The notes below the pieces were generated by a model. That model saw only the letters and a list, made by a program, of their open reading frames with translations, made no database searches and had not been told where the DNA came from. 64,000 nucleotides of DNA from Teretinema sp942493045. Its GTDB lineage: Bacteria > Spirochaetota > Spirochaetia > Treponematales > Treponemataceae. The position numbers and the translations under genes were made by a program. Positions 15,488-23,211 of this stretch are shown here, piece after piece (position 1 is the first letter of the stretch; every line of letters begins with the position of its first letter). The stretch is taken from the NCBI GenBank assembly GCA_942493045.1, contig OW818665.1, positions 3,038,001-3,102,000 on the forward strand, read 5' to 3'.

Positions 15488-17677
15488 ATGAGTAATGAAA
15501 GTAAATGTCCGGTAACCGGAAAGACGCGGCAAACCGCGGGTGGCGGAACCTCCAACAAGGACTGGTGGCCCGACCAGATTAACCTGCGCATTTTACATCA
15601 GCATGACTCAAAGTCGAATCCCCTCGGAGCGGATTTTAAGTATGCTGATGAGTTTAAAACCCTGGATTTGAATGCGGTAAAAAAAGACCTGTACGCGTTG
15701 ATGACCGATTCTCAGTCCTGGTGGCCCGCCGACTGGGGCCATTACGGCGGCCTTTTTATACGGATGGCCTGGCATAGCGCGGGTACCTACCGGCTGGGCG
15801 ACGGCCGGGGCGGCGCGGGCTCCGGTTCGCAGCGACTCGCGCCCCTGAACAGCTGGCCCGACAACGTCAATCTCGACAAGGCCCGCCGCCTGCTGTGGCC
15901 GATAAAGCAAAAGTACGGACGAAAAATATCCTGGGCCGATCTGATGATTCTGGCCGGTAACTGCGCCCTGGAATCCATGGGCTTTAAAACCTTCGGCTTT
16001 GCCGGGGGCCGCGTAGATGTGTGGGAGAGCGAGGAAGACATTTACTGGGGTTCAGAGGATAAATGGCTCGGCGACAACCGCTATTCCGGGAAACGCGACC
16101 TTGAGAATCCGCTGGCCGCGGTTCAAATGGGTTTGATCTACGTAAATCCGGAAGGTCCCAACGGGAATCCCGATCCGGTCGCCTCCGGCCTGGATGTCCG
16201 CGAAACCTTCGCGCGCATGGCCATGAATGACGAGGAGACGGTCGCCCTGGTGGCCGGCGGACATACCTTCGGTAAATGCCATGGCGCGGGAAACGCCACT
16301 CATGTGGGGCCTGAGCCGGAAGCGGCTCCGCTGGAGAACCAGGGGTTGGGCTGGAAAAGTTCTTATAAAAGCGGTAAGGGCGGGGATACGATCAGCTCCG
16401 GCATTGAAGGCGCCTGGAAACCGAACCCGACACAGTGGGATTCCGGCTATCTCAAAGTTCTTTTTAAGTATGAGTGGGAACTGGTAAAGAGCCCCGCGGG
16501 AGCCCATCAGTGGCTGGCGAAAGACGTCGCGGATGAGGATATGATCGCCGACGCGCATGATCCTTCCAAAAAACAGCGCCCGATGATGACCACGGCGGAT
16601 CTCTCCCTGCGCTATGACCCGGTATACGCTCCGATAGCCCGCCGTTATCTGGAAAATCCCGAGCAGTTCGCCGACGCCTTTGCCCGCGCCTGGTTTAAGC
16701 TGACCCATAGGGACATGGGTCCCCGCTCCCGCTATCTTGGATCAGAAGTACCCGCGGAAATTCTGATCTGGCAGGATCCGGTACCAGAAGTCGACCACGC
16801 CTTGATTGACGCGGATGATACTGCGCATCTGAAAGCGCAGCTTTTATCTTCCGGTTTGTCGGTGCAGGATCTGGTGTGGCTGGCCTGGGCTTCCTCTGCT
16901 ACCTACCGGGGCTCGGACAAACGGGGCGGGGCCAACGGCGCGCGCATCCGGCTTGCCCCGCAAAAAGACTGGGCGGTTAACGAGCCGGAACGGCTTGCGA
17001 AAGTCCTGAAGATTGTCGAGCGCGTTCAGCGTGCTTTTAACGAGGGGCCGCAAGGCGGGAAGAAGGTTTCGGTTGCCGATTTGATTGTGCTGGGCGGTTC
17101 CGCCGGTATTGAAAAGGCCGCGAAAAACGCCGGTCTGACGGTCAGCGTACCGTTTACTCCCGGCCGAACTGACGCCTCGCAGGAACAGACGGACAGCGCC
17201 TCTTTCAGCGTGCTTGAGCCAAAGGTGGACGGTTTCCGGAATTTCGTCAAGGCGCAATATGCGGTGACTCCCGAAGAGATGTTTATCGACAAGGCTCAAC
17301 TGTTAACGCTGACCGCTCCCGAAATGACGGTGCTCCTCGGCGGCTTACGGGCGATCAACATCAATTATGAGGGCTCTACCCTTGGGGTCTTAACCGAAAA
17401 GAGCGGAACGCTTTCGAACGATTTTTTTGTCAATCTGCTGAACATGGACACTGAATGGAAGCCTCTGTCCGTTAAAAATGATCGGTACGAGGGGCGCAGC
17501 CGCGAGACTGGAAAGGTAAAATGGTCCGCCTCCCGGATTGATCTGCTTTTCGGCGCCAACTCACAGCTCCGCGCTATCGCCGAAGTGTATGCCTCGGAAG
17601 ACGCTCTGAATAAGTTCACGGCCGACTTTATAGCGGCCTGGGTGAAGATTATGAATCTTGACCGTTTTGATATCTAA
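15488..17677 (+). CDS. katG: Catalase-peroxidase KatG
   Basis: A 729-residue bifunctional haem enzyme that dismutates H2O2 and oxidises donors. The distal site RMAWHSAGTYR (Arg, Trp, His) is intact, as are the Tyr in GLIYVNPEGPNGNPDP and the Met in ARMAMNDEETV that form the Met-Tyr-Trp adduct. The proximal haem ligand lies in GGHTFGKCHGAG. The C-terminal half is the usual non-haem duplicated domain. I start at ATG 15488, preceded by AAGGAG with seven bases' spacing, instead of an in-frame start 33 bases earlier; this yields the family's common MSNESKCPVTG opening. In an anaerobe it is an oxidative-stress defence. It lies 53 bases before the ORP activator gene. Confidence 0.97.
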   Translation: MSNESKCPVTGKTRQTAGGGTSNKDWWPDQINLRILHQHDSKSNPLGADFKYADEFKTLDLNAVKKDLYALMTDSQSWWPADWGHYGGLFIRMAWHSAGTYRLGDGRGGAGSGSQRLAPLNSWPDNVNLDKARRLLWPIKQKYGRKISWADLMILAGNCALESMGFKTFGFAGGRVDVWESEEDIYWGSEDKWLGDNRYSGKRDLENPLAAVQMGLIYVNPEGPNGNPDPVASGLDVRETFARMAMNDEETVALVAGGHTFGKCHGAGNATHVGPEPEAAPLENQGLGWKSSYKSGKGGDTISSGIEGAWKPNPTQWDSGYLKVLFKYEWELVKSPAGAHQWLAKDVADEDMIADAHDPSKKQRPMMTTADLSLRYDPVYAPIARRYLENPEQFADAFARAWFKLTHRDMGPRSRYLGSEVPAEILIWQDPVPEVDHALIDADDTAHLKAQLLSSGLSVQDLVWLAWASSATYRGSDKRGGANGARIRLAPQKDWAVNEPERLAKVLKIVERVQRAFNEGPQGGKKVSVADLIVLGGSAGIEKAAKNAGLTVSVPFTPGRTDASQEQTDSASFSVLEPKVDGFRNFVKAQYAVTPEEMFIDKAQLLTLTAPEMTVLLGGLRAININYEGSTLGVLTEKSGTLSNDFFVNLLNMDTEWKPLSVKNDRYEGRSRETGKVKWSASRIDLLFGANSQLRAIAEVYASEDALNKFTADFIAAWVKIMNLDRFDI

Positions 17678-17695
17678 CAGTTTTGCACTAATAGT

Positions 17696-17724
17696 ATTGC
17701 AGCCTTGCAATGTTGTAGTATCTT
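17696..17724 (+). promoter_or_regulatory. Promoter and autoregulatory dyad of the sigma54 activator gene
   Basis: The dyad ATTGC-N6-GCAAT (17696-17711) overlaps a -35 TTGCAG (17697-17702) that is 16 bases from TATCTT (17719-17724). The same dyad recurs twice upstream of the ORP operon promoter. The -10 ends six bases before the ATG with no Shine-Dalgarno, so the mRNA is probably leaderless and binding here should repress the gene. Confidence 0.6.
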
Positions 17725-17730
17725 ATTACT

Positions 17731-19086
17731 ATGAGCGCTGACAATACCTTTACGGCACACATCCTGGAGAGCATTTCGGACGGGGTGTTTACCGTCGACA
17801 ACGACTGGAAGATTACCTCCTTTAACCGGGCGGCCGAGAAGATAACCGGGGTGAGCCGGAAAAACGCCATCGGGCAAAACTGCTTTGAGGTGTTCAAGTC
17901 CAATATGTGCGAGTCCTCCTGCCCGCTCCGGAGAACCATGAAAACCGGCAAGCCGCTGATAGACCGCGCCGGTTTTTGCCTGACCAAAAAAGGGAAGCGT
18001 TTGCCGATCAGCGTATCCACCGCCCTGCTGCTGGACGAGAAGGGTCGCCTGCTCGGCGGCGCCGAAACTTTCCGCGACTTGAGCGAGCTTGAAGAGCTGC
18101 GCAAAGAACTTGATCAGCGCGGGCCGAATCCACTGTTCCGCAGCAAGAGTCCGTCCATGGAGCAGTTGCTGGCCATGCTCCCGGCCGTCTCGGACAGCAG
18201 CAGTTCCATCTTGATTCAGGGAGAAACCGGTACGGGCAAGGAAGTGCTTTCCCGTACCATTCATGCCTTAAGCCCGCGTAAGGATGGCCCCTTTGTGGCA
18301 TTGAACTGCGGCGCCCTGCCGGAGAGCCTGCTGGAGTCGGAACTGTTCGGGTACAAGAAGGGCGCCTTCACCGGGGCCGATCGGGACAAGGCCGGCCGTT
18401 TCGCCCTGGCCGAGGGCGGCACTCTTTTTCTGGACGAGATAGGAGAACTGCCTCTCTCCCTGCAGGTTAAACTGCTGAGGGTGCTACAGGAACATGAGTA
18501 TGATCCCCTTGGCTCGACCAAGCCGGTCCGTGCCGATATCCGCCTAGTGTCGGCTACCAACCGTGACCTGAAGTCCATGATCAGCGCCGGTACTTTCAGG
18601 CGCGACCTCTTTTACCGCATCAACGTTATCAATCTGGAGTTACCGCCACTGAAAAGCCGCCCGGAGGATATTCCCGATCTGGCCATGGGTTTTCTCTCTC
18701 TCTACAGCGTGCGGATGGGCAAGAAGCTGGACGGATTTACGGCGGAGGTGTTCGCGCGTTTTTATTCCTATGAATGGCCCGGCAATATCCGCGAGCTGGA
18801 GAATGTGGTGGAGCGCGCGGTAGTCCTTGCCGACGGCCCGCATATAGGTGTATCCCAATTGCCCGAGGAGTTGCGTCAGCTTACCTCGTTGCGGCATAAT
18901 TCTTCCGGTGCGGCTCTGCCAGCCTCCGAGCGCATTGTCCTGGCCCGCGACGCCGCTGAGCGGGAGTGTATACTGCAAGCTCTCGAGTCTTCCGCCTGGA
19001 ACCGTTCCTCCGCGGCCTTAGCTCTTGGCATGGACAAGGTGACCTTGTATCGAAAGATGAAAAAGCTGGACATTACCCGTCCCTGA
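17731..19086 (+). CDS. Sigma54-dependent activator with Cys-containing PAS domain
   Basis: A 451-residue enhancer-binding protein. Residues 1-120: PAS domain (LESISDGVFTVDNDWKITSF) with cysteines at 51, 60 and 64 (NMCESSCPL), suggesting redox or metal sensing. Residues ~135-370: AAA+ domain with Walker A GETGTGKE, the sigma54-contacting GAFTGA and Walker B LFLDEIGEL. C-terminus: Fis-type helix-turn-helix (RSSAALALGMDKVTLYRKM). It activates transcription by the sigma54 holoenzyme. The gene directly downstream starts from a -24/-12 promoter with two upstream sites matching the dyad in front of this gene, so it is almost certainly its cognate regulator. Position and domain order match the regulator of the Desulfovibrio orp operons (DVU2106). 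Confidence 0.93.
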   Translation: MSADNTFTAHILESISDGVFTVDNDWKITSFNRAAEKITGVSRKNAIGQNCFEVFKSNMCESSCPLRRTMKTGKPLIDRAGFCLTKKGKRLPISVSTALLLDEKGRLLGGAETFRDLSELEELRKELDQRGPNPLFRSKSPSMEQLLAMLPAVSDSSSSILIQGETGTGKEVLSRTIHALSPRKDGPFVALNCGALPESLLESELFGYKKGAFTGADRDKAGRFALAEGGTLFLDEIGELPLSLQVKLLRVLQEHEYDPLGSTKPVRADIRLVSATNRDLKSMISAGTFRRDLFYRINVINLELPPLKSRPEDIPDLAMGFLSLYSVRMGKKLDGFTAEVFARFYSYEWPGNIRELENVVERAVVLADGPHIGVSQLPEELRQLTSLRHNSSGAALPASERIVLARDAAERECILQALESSAWNRSSAALALGMDKVTLYRKMKKLDITRP

Positions 19087-19122
19087 GTATCTCCTTAAGA
19101 AAAATAATTCTCCCGCTGATGC

Positions 19123-19138
19123 ATTGCGTTTTTGCAAT
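19123..19138 (+). promoter_or_regulatory. Upstream activator site 1
   Basis: ATTGC-N6-GCAAT, the same arms and spacing as the dyad at 17696-17711. Its centre is about 117 bases upstream of the predicted sigma54 transcription start, a normal enhancer distance. Confidence 0.65.
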
Positions 19139-19153
19139 ATATCAGTAAGTTGT

Positions 19154-19169
19154 TTTGCAAATATGCAAC
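19154..19169 (+). promoter_or_regulatory. Upstream activator site 2
   Basis: TTTGC-N6-GCAAC, matching the dyad core TTGC-N6-GCAA. Its centre lies 31 bases (about three helical turns) from site 1 and about 86 bases before the predicted start of transcription. Confidence 0.62.
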
Positions 19170-19221
19170 CCCTATTGTCATAACAGTCCTGAAAATAACC
19201 CATAATCCAACTCAATGTACT

Positions 19222-19237
19222 TGGCATGATTTTTGCA
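19222..19237 (+). promoter_or_regulatory. Sigma54 (-24/-12) promoter of the ORP operon
   Basis: TGGCATGATTTTTGCA has GG at -24 and GC at -12 separated by exactly ten bases and matches the consensus TGGCAYR-N4-TTGCA. Transcription is predicted to begin at about 19248, one base before the ATG of the first gene, so the message has essentially no leader. Confidence 0.85.
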
Positions 19238-19248
19238 ATGTTACTGCT

Positions 19249-19632
19249 ATGAAGTTAGCAGTAACCGTTTGGAATGGCCGGGTCGCTCCCGTTTTTGATG
19301 TCGCGGAGCGTTGTCTGCTGATCGGCGCGGAGTCTCCGGACAGGGAAATGATTTCTCTGCCATCTGAATTCGGTGCGGATCGGGCCGAGTGCCTGCGCGC
19401 GCACGGGGTGACCACCCTGGTCTGCGGCGCGATTTCCACGGAATATGAAGAATCTGTTATTGGAAAAGGAATCGAAGTGGTATCGTTCACCGCGGGTCCG
19501 GTCGACGAGGTGATCCGGGCCTGGCAGGAAAAACGGCTGATACATACGGGATTTTCGATGCCCGGCTGCGGCTGCCCTCGAAGGAGATGCCGCCGGCGCG
19601 GAAACCATAGTAAAAACAATTTGAATCTATAG
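19249..19632 (+). CDS. NifX/NifB-family (MTH1175-like) Mo-Fe cluster-binding protein, first ORP-operon gene
   Basis: A 127-residue protein of the dinitrogenase iron-molybdenum cofactor (NifX/NafY/MTH1175) family: MKLAVTVWNGRVAPVFDVAERCLLIG, then a ribonuclease-H-like alpha/beta fold. It ends in GCGCPRRRCRRRG, a cysteine/arginine-rich tail seen in several anaerobe paralogues. I start at ATG 19249; a longer frame upstream would run through the sigma54 promoter. Members bind metal-sulfur clusters; Desulfovibrio ORP holds a Mo-Cu sulfide cluster. No nitrogenase genes are present, so a nitrogen-fixation role is not supported. Confidence 0.86.
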   Translation: MKLAVTVWNGRVAPVFDVAERCLLIGAESPDREMISLPSEFGADRAECLRAHGVTTLVCGAISTEYEESVIGKGIEVVSFTAGPVDEVIRAWQEKRLIHTGFSMPGCGCPRRRCRRRGNHSKNNLNL

Positions 19633-19642
19633 GAGGTTCAGT

Positions 19643-19933
19643 ATGCCAGGAAGAAATCAAACAGGTCCCGCGGGACAGGGTCCAATGACCGGAAGAAAAA
19701 TGGGTGTGTGCGGCGGTCGCGGTAACGGCGCTGGTCGTGGCATTGGCATCGGTCGCGGCGTTGGCCGTGGACGTGGACGTGGACACGGCTTTGGGGGATT
19801 TCAGTCCGCAATGCCCGTAAACGGCATGGACGCTTCGTCCGGAAAGGAAGCTCTTGAGCAGCGGATCGCGCTGTTGCGCTCCGAACTGGAGAAGATGGAG
19901 AGCGCGCTCTCTGAAACCAAGGACACGCAATGA
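19643..19933 (+). CDS. DUF5320 Gly/Arg-rich small protein
   Basis: A 96-residue protein with the DUF5320 opening MPGRNQTGPAGQGPMTGRKM, a central Gly-Arg repeat tract (GRG units, residues ~30-55) and a C-terminal coiled-coil-like helix (ALEQRIALLRSELEKMESAL). The family is a constant companion of MTH1175-like genes in anaerobes; its function is unknown, though scaffolding or cluster handling is conceivable. AGGAGG gives a strong ribosome site. Its stop overlaps the ATG of the next gene. A second, shorter relative lies at 56218-56406. Confidence 0.85.
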   Translation: MPGRNQTGPAGQGPMTGRKMGVCGGRGNGAGRGIGIGRGVGRGRGRGHGFGGFQSAMPVNGMDASSGKEALEQRIALLRSELEKMESALSETKDTQ

Positions 19934-20292
19934 AGATAGCTTTTTCATCATCCGGGACTACCCTGGACGCGGCTTTGGATCAGCGTTTCGGTCGCGCCCC
20001 CCAATTTGTGATTTACGATACCGAGGATAAATCCTGTGTATCGATCGATAATACCCAGAATCTGGAGGCTGCCCAGGGCGCCGGGATTCAGAGCGCCCAG
20101 AATGTCGCTAAAACCGGCGCGACGGTTCTGGTAACCGGGCATACCGGTCCCAAGGCCTTTAAGGTGTTACAGGCGGCGAAGGTGGCTATTTACCTGAGCG
20201 CCGCCGCTACCGTACAGGAAGCTCTGGCGGCCTGGGAAGCGGGGAAGCTGCAGGTAATATCCGAAGCCGACGTTGAGGGCCATTGGGTATGA
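19930..20292 (+). CDS. NifX/NifB-family cluster-binding protein, second paralogue
   Basis: A 120-residue MTH1175-like protein: MKIAFSSSGTTLDAALDQRFGRAPQFVIYD, then NTQNLEAAQGAGIQSAQNVA and VLVTGHTGPKAFKVLQAAKV, all typical of the family. It lacks the Cys/Arg-rich tail of the first paralogue. This length and composition make it the better match to the ORP proper (DVU2108-type), but that is judgement from memory. ATGA overlaps at both ends couple it to the DUF5320 gene and to the first MinD-like ATPase gene. Confidence 0.87.
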   Translation: MKIAFSSSGTTLDAALDQRFGRAPQFVIYDTEDKSCVSIDNTQNLEAAQGAGIQSAQNVAKTGATVLVTGHTGPKAFKVLQAAKVAIYLSAAATVQEALAAWEAGKLQVISEADVEGHWV

Positions 20293-21182
20293 AAATCGCC
20301 GTAGCCTCCGGTAAGGGCGGAACCGGCAAGACGACCATTGCCGTAGCCCTGGCCTTATCCGCCCGGGGGAGAACCGCGTTGCTGGACTGTGATGTGGAGG
20401 AGCCGAACGCCGCCCTTTTTTTACGCGGCACCGACGAGGTTGGCTCCGTCGTTACGGTTCCTGTTCCGGTTATCAATACCGAACTGTGCACGGCCTGCGG
20501 TCAGTGCGCCTCTTTTTGCGAATTCAACGCCATCGTCTGTATCGGTAAAACCGTGATGGCCTTTTCCGAGCTTTGCCATTCCTGCGGGGGTTGTATGCGG
20601 GTGTGTCCCGTCCAGGCGATTACCGAAAAACCGATAGCCGTCGGCAGCCTGACCGAAAAGAAGATTGCCCGAGCGGGCGAAGAACCGCTGGAATTAATAG
20701 AGGGATTGCTTACCATCGGTAACGCCATGTCTCCGCCGGTGATCCGCGCGGTAAAAGAACGCGCGGAAAGAGGACAACCTTCCGGCGTCAATGCCGGCAC
20801 CAGCAAGGCGGAGCGTACGATAATTCTGGATTGTCCGCCCGGGACTTCCTGTCCGATGGTAACCGCGGTCGGCGGAGCGGATTACGTGGTGCTGGTCACC
20901 GAACCGACGCCCTTCGGCCTGCATGACCTGGATTTGGCGGTGAAGACCGTGCGCAAGATGGGTTTGCCCTTTGGGGTAATCGTAAACCGCTCCGATTCCG
21001 GGGATGACCGGGTGGTTGCCTATTGCGAGCGGGAGCAAATCAGGGTTTTGATGCTGATTCCCGAGGACCGCCGCATCGCCGTGGGCTATTCGAAAGGACA
21101 GCCGCTGATCGAGTCGGTTCCATCATACCGGATTAAGTTCCGGACGCTGGTTAAAGAGTTATCCTCCCGGAGTCACGCATGA
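20289..21182 (+). CDS. MinD/ParA-like ATPase with inserted 2[4Fe-4S] ferredoxin domain
   Basis: A 297-residue P-loop ATPase of the MinD superfamily. Deviant Walker A GKGGTGKTT at residues 7-15. Inserted at about residues 60-110 is a bacterial ferredoxin module with two complete cysteine sets, CTACGQCASFC and CHSCGGCMRVCP. After it come IILDCPPGTSCP (Walker B region) and VTEPTPFGLHDL, then the C-terminal half. These proteins are DVU2103/DVU2104-like partners of ORP. I use ATG 20289, overlapping the previous stop, rather than a TTG two codons earlier. Role: probably ATP-dependent assembly or positioning of the ORP complex. Confidence 0.9.
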   Translation: MKIAVASGKGGTGKTTIAVALALSARGRTALLDCDVEEPNAALFLRGTDEVGSVVTVPVPVINTELCTACGQCASFCEFNAIVCIGKTVMAFSELCHSCGGCMRVCPVQAITEKPIAVGSLTEKKIARAGEEPLELIEGLLTIGNAMSPPVIRAVKERAERGQPSGVNAGTSKAERTIILDCPPGTSCPMVTAVGGADYVVLVTEPTPFGLHDLDLAVKTVRKMGLPFGVIVNRSDSGDDRVVAYCEREQIRVLMLIPEDRRIAVGYSKGQPLIESVPSYRIKFRTLVKELSSRSHA

Positions 21183-22108
21183 AAGAAATAGTAATAATCA
21201 GCGGTAAGGGCGGTACCGGAAAAACCAGCCTGACCGCTTCATTCGCCGCCCTGGCTGCCGCCGAAGCCGGGACGGTTATAGCCGATTGCGACGTGGACGC
21301 CGCCGATCTGCATCTGGTGCTGAATCCGGAAATCCGATTGCGCACCGATTTTATCAGCGGCCACGTCGCTGAATTGAACAACGCCGTCTGCGCGGCAAAT
21401 ACCCAAGGCGGCGCCTGCGCTTCCTGTCTGGAGCTCTGCCGGTTTGGGGCCTTTAGCCGGACCGCGGACGGCGGAATCACACTAGATCAGGGTTCCTGCG
21501 AGGGCTGCGGCGTTTGCGTCCGGTTTTGTCCCTCCGGGGCCATCAGCTTTCCGGACCGCTATTGCGGGGAATGGTTCGTTTCGAAAACGCGGTTTGGCTC
21601 ATTGGTACACGCCGCTTTGGCCACCCGAGCCGAGAATTCCGGAAAACTGGTAACCACGGTGCGCAAGGAAGCCAAGCGTCTGGCCACTGAACAGGGCGCT
21701 TCCTTTATACTGGTGGACGGCTCGCCCGGAACCGGTTGCCCGGTGATCGCCTCGATAACCGGCGCGGACTCGGTTCTGGTGGTAAGCGAGCCGACACTGT
21801 CCGGCCAGCATGACCTGGAGCGGGTAGTGTCACTGGCCCGGCATTTTAAGATAGCCGTCGCCGTCTGCGTCAACAAGGCCGATATCAACATCGATCAGGC
21901 CCGCGCAACACAAACCTGGTGCGAGCGTAACGCGATTCCGTTTCTGGGGATGATACCCTACGACAGAGTAGTTACCGCCGCCCAAATTCAGGGGCAAACG
22001 ATTATCGAACGCATCGACGAATTGGCCCGTGCGGGCAATATCGAATCGGCGAAGACCGGATCAAAGATCCGTGAAATATGGGAGAAGTTATGTCAATTGA
22101 ATCGGTAA
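21179..22108 (+). CDS. MinD/ParA-like ATPase with inserted ferredoxin domain, second copy
   Basis: A 309-residue paralogue of the preceding ATPase. Walker A is SGKGGTGKTS near the N-terminus. The inserted module has an irregular first cluster set (VCAANTQGGACASCLELC) and a regular second one (CEGCGVCVRFCP). Walker B region ILVDGSPGTGCPV and VVSEPTLSGQHDL follow. It is divergent enough to be a distinct subunit rather than a recent duplicate, matching the two tandem ATPases of Desulfovibrio orp operons. ATG 21179 overlaps the preceding TGA. Confidence 0.9.
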   Translation: MKEIVIISGKGGTGKTSLTASFAALAAAEAGTVIADCDVDAADLHLVLNPEIRLRTDFISGHVAELNNAVCAANTQGGACASCLELCRFGAFSRTADGGITLDQGSCEGCGVCVRFCPSGAISFPDRYCGEWFVSKTRFGSLVHAALATRAENSGKLVTTVRKEAKRLATEQGASFILVDGSPGTGCPVIASITGADSVLVVSEPTLSGQHDLERVVSLARHFKIAVAVCVNKADINIDQARATQTWCERNAIPFLGMIPYDRVVTAAQIQGQTIIERIDELARAGNIESAKTGSKIREIWEKLCQLNR

Positions 22109-22872
22109 AGATGGAGGGCGTAAAGCGCACCTACGTGGTTATGTCCGGTAAGGGCGGTGTGGGAAAAAGCACCGTTGCCGTGAACCTGGCTGTCAGCCTG
22201 GCCATGCAGGGGCAGAAAGTAGGCTTGCTGGACGTCGATATCCACGGTCCGAGCGTCCCGACGATGCTGGGCCTGGAGGGCACAAAGATGATGGAGGCCG
22301 CCGGAAGGATGCTTCCGCATGTTCTGCCGTCACTTAACAACCTTAAAGTAGTATCGATTGGTTTTATGCTGGAATCCAGCGACTCGCCGGTTATCTGGCG
22401 CGGTCCGATGAAAAACACCATTATTCGCCAGTTCCTCGAGGACGTTGAATGGGGCGACCTGGACGCGCTGATCGTGGACTGCCCGCCCGGTACTGGCGAT
22501 GAGCCGCTTTCGGTGATTCAGCTGATCGGAAAGGCAGCCACCGGCGCTATCATCGTGACCACTCCTCAGAATGTCGCGGCTATTGACGTCAGCAAGTCGG
22601 TAAACTTTTGCAGGCAGCTCGAAATCCCGGTTACCGGAATTATCGAGAATATGTCCGGTTTCGTTTGCCCCGACTGCAAGAAGGTTACTTATATCTTCAA
22701 ACAGGGCGGCGGCGCGAAGTTGGCCGAAAAGTACGGCATTCCCTTTTTGGGTTCCCTGCCGCTCGACCCGGCCATCGGTGAATCCGGGGAAACCGGAAAG
22801 CCCTATGTGGAACAGTTCAAGAATTCGCCGGTGAGCGAAGTATATTCAACCATTGCCAGGAGTCTCTCATGA
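22090..22872 (+). CDS. Mrp/NBP35-type Fe-S carrier ATPase
   Basis: A 260-residue Mrp family ATPase, which binds and transfers [4Fe-4S] clusters. It has VMSGKGGVGKST, the Walker B region LIVDCPPGTGDEP, the segment TTPQNVAAIDVSKSVNF and the cluster-bridging CxxC in GFVCPDCKK, all canonical. No N-terminal DUF59 domain. ATG 22090 is preceded by GGAG with five bases' spacing; an upstream in-frame ATG (22078) overlaps that site and is less likely. It corresponds to DVU2109 in the Desulfovibrio orp cluster. Overlap with the previous gene and an ATGA junction with the next keep the operon intact. Confidence 0.92.
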   Translation: MSIESVKMEGVKRTYVVMSGKGGVGKSTVAVNLAVSLAMQGQKVGLLDVDIHGPSVPTMLGLEGTKMMEAAGRMLPHVLPSLNNLKVVSIGFMLESSDSPVIWRGPMKNTIIRQFLEDVEWGDLDALIVDCPPGTGDEPLSVIQLIGKAATGAIIVTTPQNVAAIDVSKSVNFCRQLEIPVTGIIENMSGFVCPDCKKVTYIFKQGGGAKLAEKYGIPFLGSLPLDPAIGESGETGKPYVEQFKNSPVSEVYSTIARSLS

Positions 22873-23207
22873 AAATTGTAGTACCCGTAGCCGAAGGTAA
22901 ACTGACGGCCCATTTCGGACATTGCGCCGGATTCGATTCATTCGATATTGCCGAGGACGGCAAGACCATCACCAAAAAAGAGTACATCACCGCCCCTCCG
23001 CATGAACCGGGCCTGTTGCCGAAGTTTCTCGGTGAGAAGGGTGTAACCCACATTGTCGCCGGCGGAATGGGCGTGCGCGCCCGGGATCTTTTTACCGAAC
23101 GCGGCATAACCGTCTGCGTGGGCGCGCAGTCCGAAGACTCCACTAAAATCGTGGAACGCTATCTGGCCGGAACCTTGATCACCGGCGCCAACGCGTGCGA
23201 TCATTAA
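22869..23207 (+). CDS. NifX/NifB-family cluster-binding protein, third paralogue
   Basis: A 112-residue MTH1175-like protein with MKIVVPVAEGKLTAHFGHCAGFDSF, including the HFGHC motif found in one ORP-operon subfamily, and the later GVTHIVAGGMGVRARDLF. The His-x-x-His-Cys arrangement could ligate a metal. It is the most divergent of the three paralogues here. ATGA overlap with mrp. I infer that it is a component of the same complex; the metal is unknown. Confidence 0.87.
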   Translation: MKIVVPVAEGKLTAHFGHCAGFDSFDIAEDGKTITKKEYITAPPHEPGLLPKFLGEKGVTHIVAGGMGVRARDLFTERGITVCVGAQSEDSTKIVERYLAGTLITGANACDH

Positions 23208-23211
23208 TTCT

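Noticed and set aside
16052..16708. A minus-strand reading frame opposite katG
   Set aside because: katG is unambiguous in the other strand and this frame has no ribosome site or recognisable motif.
19132..19248. N-terminal extension of the first NifX-like protein
   Set aside because: It runs through upstream site 2 and the sigma54 promoter; family proteins start at MKLAVTVWNG.
19731..19795. Tandem repeat or CRISPR-like array in the DUF5320 gene
   Set aside because: The periodicity is in-frame Gly-Arg codons of a low-complexity protein segment, without spacers.
19249..23207. Nitrogenase accessory (nif) cluster
   Set aside because: NifX-like and MinD-like proteins are present, but no nifH, nifD, nifK, nifE, nifN or nifB radical-SAM gene is seen; the set matches ORP operons instead.
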